Shown here in pieces: positions 44,375 through 50,269 of a stretch of DNA of 50,269 nt; positions within the stretch are counted from its first letter, which is position 1, and each line of letters begins with the position of its first letter. This stretch comes from Myxococcales bacterium (GTDB taxonomy: Bacteria; Myxococcota_A; Polyangia; Polyangiales; Polyangiaceae), in contig JANYHK010000002.1 in NCBI GenBank assembly GCA_025359105.1, forward strand, positions 1-50,269, given 5' to 3'. The position numbers and the translations under genes are program-made. The notes beneath the pieces are model-generated. The model was not told where the DNA came from, made no database searches, and worked only from the letters and a program-made list of their open reading frames with translations.

Positions 44375-45784
44375 ATGCGCCTGCGCTTCGACCGCTACAA
44401 GGAGGTCCACGGTCGACTCCAGTGGACGTCGATCCTGCTGCTCGGGGGCGGCGGACTGGGGGTGGCCCTCGGCAGCTTCTCGGGCTGGGTCGGGATCCTG
44501 ATGTTCTTCATGACCGACGGCGGCATCTGGGAGCGCCGCGCGGGGGTCCTGCTTGCGGTCTTCACTGGCCTCTTTCCGCTCGCCATCGGTGCCCTCATGT
44601 TCTGGCGCGGCCTCGCACGGCGGCGCGAGCTCCGCGCCCTCCGCGATCTCGCTGCGCTCGCGCGGCAGTCGGCTTCGTTCTCCGCCGAGGACGTCGCGCG
44701 CGTGCTGGACGTGGGGCCTGCGCACGCGCACCGCGTCGTGCTCGACGCGATGACGAAGGGGATCCTCGAGGACGGGCCTCCCGCCGCCCTCGACGGGGCC
44801 GCCCTTCAGGTTCGGGCCGCCCCTGCCGCGGGCGCGCCGCCGTGGACCGATCCGCTCGGACGCACCGAGGCCGCGCTCGGCTCGGCGCCGCCGGGCGCGC
44901 CCGACGCGTGGATCGGCGCGATCCTTCACGGCACCTACCGCATCGAAGGCCGCGTCGGCGCGGGCGGCATGGGCATGGTGTACCGCGGCGTGCACCTTCG
45001 CACCGGGCGCAACTACGCCATCAAGACCTTGTTGCCCGACGCGCACCTCTTGCCCGACGCGCTCCGCCGCTTCGAGCGCGAGGCCACGGCGGCGAGCGCG
45101 CTGGGCCACCCGAACATCATCGGCGTGCACGACTTCAACGTGACGCCGGAGGGGGCGTCGTACCTGGTGATGGATCTCCTCGAGGGCGAGACGCTCGAGG
45201 ACCGCCTCGCGCGCGTCGGCAGCCTGCCGTGGCCGGACGCGCAGCGGCTCGTGCTCGAGCTCGGGGCAGGCCTCGCCGTCGCGCACGAGCACGGGCTCCT
45301 CCATCGCGACGTGAAGCCGGCCAACATCTTCCTCGCGCGCGGGACGGGCACCGAGCGCGCCGTCCTCCTCGATTTCGGGCTGGTCAAGCCGATGGACGAC
45401 GCGGCGATCTCACGCATCACCGTGACGGGCGCAGCCGTCGGGACCCCGATGTACATGTCCCCGGAGCAGGCGCGGGGCGACGCCGTCGATGCGCGCACGG
45501 ACGTCTACGGGCTCGCCGCCGTGCTCTTCGAGATCGTGACGGGCGCGCCGCCTTTTCTCGATCGCACGCTCGCCAGCGTCTACGCGCGCCTGCTCACCAC
45601 GCCGGCCCCCACCGCGAGCAGCGTCGCCGACCATCCCCTTCCGCCAGAGCTGGACGCCGTGCTCGCGCGTGCGCTCGCCAAGTCGCCGGACGAGCGCTTC
45701 CCCGACGTGCGCGCGCTCCTGGCGGCGCTCGCGGCGATCGACGGCGCCGCGGCGACGAGCGGCCCACGCGCGAAGGCGAAGTAA
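44375..45784 (+). CDS. Ser/Thr protein kinase with N-terminal membrane segments
   Basis: The 469-residue product has an unusual order: two membrane segments first (about 18-46 and 56-79), then a small helical segment at about 97-132 (SASFSAEDVARVLDVGPAHAHRVV..) that resembles a winged-helix or helix-turn-helix. The kinase domain starts near 185. It is complete: GAGGMGMVY (195-203), Lys217 in YAIKTL, HRD at 310-312 (LLHRDVKPANIF), DFG at 333-335 and MSPEQ. The tail after the kinase is short. Most bacterial kinases have the membrane segment after the kinase. The ATG at 44375 is 104 bp from the divergent ATPase start. Confidence 0.92.
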   Translation: MRLRFDRYKEVHGRLQWTSILLLGGGGLGVALGSFSGWVGILMFFMTDGGIWERRAGVLLAVFTGLFPLAIGALMFWRGLARRRELRALRDLAALARQSASFSAEDVARVLDVGPAHAHRVVLDAMTKGILEDGPPAALDGAALQVRAAPAAGAPPWTDPLGRTEAALGSAPPGAPDAWIGAILHGTYRIEGRVGAGGMGMVYRGVHLRTGRNYAIKTLLPDAHLLPDALRRFEREATAASALGHPNIIGVHDFNVTPEGASYLVMDLLEGETLEDRLARVGSLPWPDAQRLVLELGAGLAVAHEHGLLHRDVKPANIFLARGTGTERAVLLDFGLVKPMDDAAISRITVTGAAVGTPMYMSPEQARGDAVDARTDVYGLAAVLFEIVTGAPPFLDRTLASVYARLLTTPAPTASSVADHPLPPELDAVLARALAKSPDERFPDVRALLAALAAIDGAAATSGPRAKAK

Positions 45785-45819
45785 GAACGCGGCCGGGAAG
45801 CGTGGAGTAGGGTGTCGCC

Positions 45820-46935
45820 ATGGCGCGCACCCTCGGCATAGGCGTTCTCGGTCTCGGCGGGTTCGGGATGTTCGCCGCCCAGCAGTTCGCGCAGGTCCCC
45901 GGGGCGGCGCTGCGGTGCATCGCGGGAACGCATCGCGAGGCGGCGGTGAAGGCAGCCGAGCGCTTCGGCCTCCCCGACGTCAAGGAGGTCGGCGCCATGC
46001 TGGCGATGCCCGAGGTGGACCTCGTCTACATCGCGACCCCCCCCTTTTTGCACCACGAGCACGCGCTGCAATCGCTCCAGGCCGGCAAGCATGTCATCGT
46101 CGAGAAACCGCTGTCGATGACGGCGGAGCAGGGCGACGAGCTCGTCGCCCTCGCCAAGGCCAAGGGCCTGCTCATGACGACGAACCTGATGCAGCCCTAC
46201 AATCCCCTGTACGCGCAGGTGAAGCGCCTCATCGACTCCAAGGTGCTGGGCGAGGTGCTCCACGGCTTCTTCGAGAACTACGCGTGCGACGAGGGACTCG
46301 CGCCCGAGCACTGGTTCTGGGATCCGAACAAGAGCGGCGGCATCTTCATCGAGCACGGCGTCCACTTCTTCGACATGTTCGCGGGCTGGCTCGGGCCGGG
46401 CCGCGTCGAGTCGGCGGGCCGCGTGCTCCGCCCCGGCTCCGGGATCGAGGAGCAGGTCCACTGCACCGCGCGCTACGGCACCGTGCCGGTGAATTTCTAC
46501 CACGGCTTCACCCAGGCGGGCCGGATGGACCGCCAGGAGCTGCGCATCCTCTTCGAGCGCGGCGACGTCAGCCTCCACGAGTGGATCCCGACCCAGGCCA
46601 TCGTCCGGGCGGCGCTCGACGAGAAGGACACGGGGACCCTCTCGAGCATCTTCCCCGGCGCGCGGATCGACGTCGAAGCGCTCTATGGCGGCGCGGAGCG
46701 GGCCGTTCGCGCGCGTCACAAGGGCTACGAGGTCTACCAGCGCTTCACGCTGACCTCGGCGCCCGCCCTCAAGATGACGCTCTACGGCGATCTCCTGCGC
46801 GCGATGCTCGCCGACCAGCTGGCGTTCCTCGCCGACCCCTCGCACCCTCGAGTGGTGGACGAGCGAAACGGAGCCGCGTCGCTGCGCATGAGCGTCGAGG
46901 CGACGCGGCTCGCCAAAGTGGCGGAGCGGCCCTAG
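45820..46935 (+). CDS. Gfo/Idh/MocA family NAD(P)-dependent oxidoreductase
   Basis: The 371-residue product has the Rossmann motif GLGGFG (11-16) at its start, then the family phrases VDLVYIATPPFLHHEHALQSLQAGKHVIVEKPLSM with EKP at 95-97, and the substrate-domain motif GGIFIEHGVHFFDMF. Family members oxidise or reduce sugars, inositols and related compounds; the exact substrate cannot be told. ATG at 45820 lies 35 bp after the kinase stop on the same strand, and the nadA gene starts 9 bp after its stop. The three genes may form one transcript, although their functions have no obvious link. Confidence 0.9.
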   Translation: MARTLGIGVLGLGGFGMFAAQQFAQVPGAALRCIAGTHREAAVKAAERFGLPDVKEVGAMLAMPEVDLVYIATPPFLHHEHALQSLQAGKHVIVEKPLSMTAEQGDELVALAKAKGLLMTTNLMQPYNPLYAQVKRLIDSKVLGEVLHGFFENYACDEGLAPEHWFWDPNKSGGIFIEHGVHFFDMFAGWLGPGRVESAGRVLRPGSGIEEQVHCTARYGTVPVNFYHGFTQAGRMDRQELRILFERGDVSLHEWIPTQAIVRAALDEKDTGTLSSIFPGARIDVEALYGGAERAVRARHKGYEVYQRFTLTSAPALKMTLYGDLLRAMLADQLAFLADPSHPRVVDERNGAASLRMSVEATRLAKVAERP

Positions 46936-46944
46936 ATTGCTTTC

Positions 46945-47910
46945 ATGAAGCTGCCGCTCGCGGACGCGCCCGAGGCCAAGGTCGACCCGTCGCTGGACCT
47001 GGAGGCCGAGATCCAGAAGCTCAAGAAGGACCGGAACGCCGTCATCCTGGCGCACTACTACCAGGAGGGGGAGATCCAGGACGTCGCGGACTTCATCGGA
47101 GATTCGCTGCAGCTCTCGCAGGAGGCCGCCAAGACGACGGCGGACGTCATCTGCTTCGCCGGCGTCCACTTCATGGCCGAGACGGCGAAGATCCTGAACC
47201 CCGGAAAGATCGTCGTCGTCCCCGATCTCACCGCCGGCTGCTCGCTCGCCGACGGCTGCCCCGCCGACAAGCTCGCGGCGTGGCAGGCGCGGCACCCGGG
47301 CTCCGTCACGGTCAGCTACATCAACTGCTCGGCCGAGGTGAAGGCGCTGTCCGACTACATCTGCACGTCGTCGAACGCCGAGAAGATCGTCCGCGCGATC
47401 CCGGCGGACAAGAAGGTGCTCTTCGCGCCGGACAAGAACCTCGGCGCGTACCTCGCCAAGCAGATCGGCCGCCCGATGGAGCTCTGGCAGGGCAGCTGCA
47501 TCGTGCACGAGACGTTCAGCGAGAAGAAGCTCGTCGGCCTGAAGGAGCGCAACCCCGACGCGCTCGTCCTCGCGCACCCCGAGTGCGAGGAGGCCGTCCT
47601 CCGTCACGCCGACTACATCGGGTCGACGACAGGCATCCTCAAGTACGCGGTCACGAGCCCCAAGAAGCGCTTCATCGTCGTCACCGAGGCGGGGATCCTG
47701 CACCAGATGCAGAAGGCGGCGCCCGACAAGGAGTTCATCCCTGCCCCGCCCGACGCCAACTGCGCGTGCAACGAGTGCCCGTTCATGAAGAAAAACACGC
47801 TCGAGAAGGTGTACCTGTCGCTCCGCGACCTGGCGCCACGCCTCGAGATGCCCGCCGACCTCATCGCCAGGGCCCGCATACCGATCGACCGCATGCTCGC
47901 GCTCAGTTGA
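46945..47910 (+). CDS. nadA: Quinolinate synthase A
   Basis: NadA condenses iminoaspartate with dihydroxyacetone phosphate to quinolinate in NAD synthesis, using a [4Fe-4S] cluster. The 321-residue product is of normal length and shows [54 protein letters not shown] and [24 protein letters not shown]. Cluster ligands by position are Cys99 (DLTAGCS), Cys185 (GSCIVHE) and one of Cys273/275/278 ([13 protein letters not shown]). It starts 9 bp after the oxidoreductase stop. No nadB or nadC is nearby, so the rest of the pathway is elsewhere in the genome. Confidence 0.97.
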   Translation: MKLPLADAPEAKVDPSLDLEAEIQKLKKDRNAVILAHYYQEGEIQDVADFIGDSLQLSQEAAKTTADVICFAGVHFMAETAKILNPGKIVVVPDLTAGCSLADGCPADKLAAWQARHPGSVTVSYINCSAEVKALSDYICTSSNAEKIVRAIPADKKVLFAPDKNLGAYLAKQIGRPMELWQGSCIVHETFSEKKLVGLKERNPDALVLAHPECEEAVLRHADYIGSTTGILKYAVTSPKKRFIVVTEAGILHQMQKAAPDKEFIPAPPDANCACNECPFMKKNTLEKVYLSLRDLAPRLEMPADLIARARIPIDRMLALS

Positions 47911-47957
47911 GCGCGCCCGCTGTGGCAAGCGCGCCCGCGGCGGCGTAGAGTCCTCCC

Positions 47958-50057
47958 ATGCCGCGCTGGCTTCGTCTTGCTTCGAGCTCCATTGCCGTCG
48001 CCACCCTCATCGTCGCATGCGGCTCGCGCACCGGGCTGGACACGCCCGACGTGTGCGACGAACGCGTCACCAACTGCCATGCCCCGCCCGACGCGCAGAA
48101 CGACGCGCCGCGCGACCAGACCGTGGAGGACGTGCTCGTCGATCGCCGCGACGCGCCGAACGACTCGCGGCGGGACGGCGACGGGCCGCTCTTCGAAGGG
48201 GGCCCGCTCGACGTCGTGACCGACTGCGAGAAGCCCGCGTACTGCGATCCGAACGATCCGGGCTTCATCTACAAGTGCGGCGTGCGCATCTTCCAATGCA
48301 GCTCGCTCGAGACGTGCGAGCTGCTCGGCGCGACCGACGCCGGCGACGCGAGCAACGCGGGCACCGCGTCGTGCATCAACCCGTGCCTCGACACGCTCGG
48401 GCAGGATACGTCGAACGGGTGCGAGTTTTTCGCTGGCGTCATCGACACGCAACCCTCGACGGCCGGCGCCTGCTACGCGGTGTTCATCGTCAACCAGTGG
48501 AAGACCGGCGAGCCGGCGCGCATCGAGGTGGATCGCGGCGGTCAGATTCTCCCGATCGACCAGTTCGCGCGCATCCCCGTGGGCAAGGGCACACAGATCA
48601 GCTACGCGCCCTACAGCTCGGCGCAGGGGCTCGCCAAAGACAACGTGGCGGTCCTCTTCCTCTCGGGAGACCCGAGCCTCGCCGGCGGCGGCACCAATCC
48701 GAACCAGCTGGCGCAGTGCCCGGGCGGCGTCACGCCCGCGATCGTCGGCGACGCGTCGCTCCGCGGCACCGGCGTGGGCACGGCGTTCCACATCAAGACG
48801 AACGTCCCGGTCGTGGCCTACCAGATGCTTCCCTATGGCGGCGGGCGCGCGCGCGTCACGAGCGCGACGTTGCTCTTGCCCACCAACGTCTGGGACACGA
48901 GCGTCGTCGCCGCCAACGCCCACCCGCAGCCTGACTTCGGTGGCGGCCAGGGCCCAGGCGACGGACCGACGATGATGGTCCTCGGCCGCGACAACGACAC
49001 CCACGTCACCATCAACCCGGTCACGGCGATCACGGGCGGCGGCGGCGTTACTCCCGCGCCGGCCGGCACCCCGGTGACCTACACGATCCAGCGCGGCCAG
49101 TACCTGCAGGTGACGCAGCCCCTGGAGCTCACGGGCAGCCCGATCGTGGCCGACAAGCCCATCTCCGTGATCGGCGGCTCGACGATCATGCAGGTGCCCG
49201 TCGGCCGACAGCGCGCGGACACGGCGCAGCAGATGCTCCCTCCGGTGAGCGCACTGGGCAGCGAATACGTCGGCGTCCGCTTCCGCACGCGCAAGACGCA
49301 CGCGGCGGGCGGCGAGAGCGTCCCCTGGCGCGTGGTCGGCGCCGTCAACGGGACGACCCTCACATGGGAGCCCGCAGTTCCCCCCGGCGCGCCGACGACG
49401 ATCAACGCGCGGCAGTTCGTGGAGTTCAACACTCCGGGCGAGTTCGTCGTGCGGAGCCAGGACGCGGCGCACCCGTTCTACATGGCCACGTACATGACGG
49501 GCGGCGACACCCCGCCCTTTCTCTTGCAGGGCGGCGGTCCGGGCAGCGCCGACGAAGATCCGAACGACGGCGAGGGCGACGCGGAGTTCGTGAACATGGT
49601 GCCGCCGGCGCAGTTTCTCCCGCGCTACACCTTCTTCACCGATCCGACCTACCCCGAGACGAACCTCGTCATCGTGCGCGTGAAGGACGCCCAGCTCGGC
49701 TTCCCGGAGGTGGCGCTCGACTGCGCCGGCACCCTCGGCGGCTGGAAGGACGTGGGCGCGGCCGGGCTCTACCAGTTCACGCGCGTGGATCTGTCGACCG
49801 GCGATTTTCAGGGCGTAGGCGGCTGCGACAACGGCGTCCACACGATCGTCGGGAGCTTTCCCGGCGTGGACGGCAGCACCAACGCTCCGCGCTTTGGCGT
49901 GACGGTGTGGGGGTGGGGCAACGGGATCACTTACGCGCCGTGCTGCAACAACAATCCGCCGGAGAGCTTGAATCCGAAGTACACGCGCTGGGTGAGCTAC
50001 GCGTACCCGGCGGGAGCGAATTTTTTGCCGCTGAACAGCGTGGTGATCACGCCGTAG
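47958..50057 (+). CDS. IgGFc-binding-type surface lipoprotein
   Basis: The 699-residue product starts with a lipoprotein signal peptide (lipobox IVAC, Cys21) and an Asp/Arg-rich low-complexity linker (CDERVTNCHAPPDAQNDAPRD..). It continues with a Cys-containing segment (CEKPAYCDPNDPGFIYKCGVRIFQCSSLETCELL). The large C-terminal domain matches the IgGFc-binding-like family abundant in myxobacteria: FIVNQWKTGEPARIEVDRGG, ISYAPYSSAQGLAKDNVAVLFLS, TAFHIKTNVPVVAYQMLPYGGGRARVTSATLLLPTNVWDTS and IVADKPISVIGGSTIM. The function in bacteria is unknown; surface or adhesive roles are assumed. The start lies 47 bp after nadA on the same strand, with AGAGTCCTCC just upstream, which is a poor ribosome site. 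Confidence 0.88.
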   Translation: MPRWLRLASSSIAVATLIVACGSRTGLDTPDVCDERVTNCHAPPDAQNDAPRDQTVEDVLVDRRDAPNDSRRDGDGPLFEGGPLDVVTDCEKPAYCDPNDPGFIYKCGVRIFQCSSLETCELLGATDAGDASNAGTASCINPCLDTLGQDTSNGCEFFAGVIDTQPSTAGACYAVFIVNQWKTGEPARIEVDRGGQILPIDQFARIPVGKGTQISYAPYSSAQGLAKDNVAVLFLSGDPSLAGGGTNPNQLAQCPGGVTPAIVGDASLRGTGVGTAFHIKTNVPVVAYQMLPYGGGRARVTSATLLLPTNVWDTSVVAANAHPQPDFGGGQGPGDGPTMMVLGRDNDTHVTINPVTAITGGGGVTPAPAGTPVTYTIQRGQYLQVTQPLELTGSPIVADKPISVIGGSTIMQVPVGRQRADTAQQMLPPVSALGSEYVGVRFRTRKTHAAGGESVPWRVVGAVNGTTLTWEPAVPPGAPTTINARQFVEFNTPGEFVVRSQDAAHPFYMATYMTGGDTPPFLLQGGGPGSADEDPNDGEGDAEFVNMVPPAQFLPRYTFFTDPTYPETNLVIVRVKDAQLGFPEVALDCAGTLGGWKDVGAAGLYQFTRVDLSTGDFQGVGGCDNGVHTIVGSFPGVDGSTNAPRFGVTVWGWGNGITYAPCCNNNPPESLNPKYTRWVSYAYPAGANFLPLNSVVITP

Positions 50058-50077
50058 AGGCCGGGGTTGGCGCCAGC

Positions 50078-50125
50078 GTCGGAGTCGGAGTCGGAGTCGG
50101 AGTCGGAGTCGGCGTCGGCGTCGGC
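50078..50125 (+). repeat. Hexanucleotide tandem repeat (GTCGGA)5(GTCGGC)3
   Basis: Eight uninterrupted 6-base units lie 20 bp after the stop of the IgGFc-binding-type gene, five reading GTCGGA and three GTCGGC. The unit length is a multiple of three, but no frame through it belongs to a recognisable gene. Confidence 0.85.
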
Positions 50126-50181
50126 GCTGGGGAGCGGGGTGCTCCGCTCTCGAGGTGGGTGAGCTTGCTCGCGTGCTCGGC

Positions 50182-50245
50182 GGCGTCAAGGCCGAGCCGG
50201 CTTCGCCGGTGCCCCCCGAAGCGGGGGGCAGCCTTGACTCCGCCT
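50182..50245. terminator. Multi-arm hairpin element at the end of the window
   Basis: An outer stem GTCAAGGC/GCCTTGAC (50185-50192 with 50231-50238) encloses two inner hairpins: CCGGC/GCCGG (50197-50201 with 50205-50209) and TGCCCCCC/GGGGGGCA (50210-50217 with 50223-50230). Further pairing of the flanking GGC and GCC extends the outer stem. It folds as a three-way junction and probably ends transcription after the surface lipoprotein, or is an intergenic repeat of the genome. Confidence 0.6.
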
Positions 50246-50269
50246 GCGCTCGCGAGCCGGGGGTGGGCA

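Overview
The window is G+C-rich bacterial DNA that looks like a chromosome segment of a myxobacterium (Myxococcota, probably a Polyangia/Sorangium-type organism). The evidence is the gene content: about ten lipoproteins with Asp/Ala/Gly/Pro-rich linkers behind the lipid-anchor cysteine, an IgGFc-binding-type surface protein, a DUF4331 pair, two Hanks-type Ser/Thr kinases, a PEGA/TPR protein, a PilZ-type (TIGR02266-like) protein and duplicated TolQ/TolR motor genes. I see no rRNA, tRNA, CRISPR array, transposase, integrase or phage gene. The taxonomic call is an inference, not a measurement.

Layout. 1-5.2 kb: the rod-shape/elongasome operon mreB(3' end)-mreC-mreD-mrdA(PBP2)-rodA, with 4-base stop/start overlaps at mreD/mrdA and mrdA/rodA. 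5.4-8.7 kb: a DUF4331-like protein that seems split over two adjacent secreted proteins, a coupled TPR lipoprotein and a small Cys-rich lipoprotein. 8.8-12.4 kb: a divergent membrane pyrophosphatase (hppA, minus) and, divergently, Hsp33 (hslO). 12.4-16.6 kb: a lipoprotein and a tri-heme c-type cytochrome lipoprotein (minus), divergent from a secreted phospholipase C-type phosphoesterase; the 466-bp gap between them carries twin CGAACGTTCG palindromes and a direct repeat. 16.6-22.8 kb: two divergent modules, each made of one TolQ/ExbB and two TolR/ExbD genes plus one envelope protein of unknown function, separated by a 750-bp regulatory gap.

22.8-29.6 kb: a tightly coupled minus-strand operon (DNA methyltransferase, HD phosphohydrolase, small envelope protein, glycerate 2-kinase; every junction is an ATGA overlap), divergent from a gene resembling the helicase-associated region of XPB-like proteins. 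29.7-33.8 kb: a lipoprotein, lysA and, 12 bp away and divergent, pyk, which ends in a very long perfect hairpin followed by further hairpins. 33.9-41.8 kb: a von Willebrand A lipoprotein, an orphan sensor histidine kinase, a PEGA/TPR protein coupled to a Ser/Thr kinase, an acyl-CoA synthetase, a PilZ protein and a small PH-like protein. 41.9-50.1 kb: a STAND-type ATPase with a C-terminal winged-helix-like end, a Ser/Thr kinase with N-terminal membrane segments, a Gfo/Idh/MocA oxidoreductase followed by nadA, and a large IgGFc-binding-type lipoprotein. The window ends in a hexanucleotide repeat and a multi-hairpin element.

The best candidate for an undescribed system is the pair of divergent TolQ-TolR-TolR modules with their private accessory envelope proteins. 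Their 1 TolQ : 2 TolR composition matches the Myxococcus AglR/AglQ/AglS motor rather than Tol-Pal or TonB-ExbBD. The second candidate is the methyltransferase/HD operon with the divergent helicase-associated gene.
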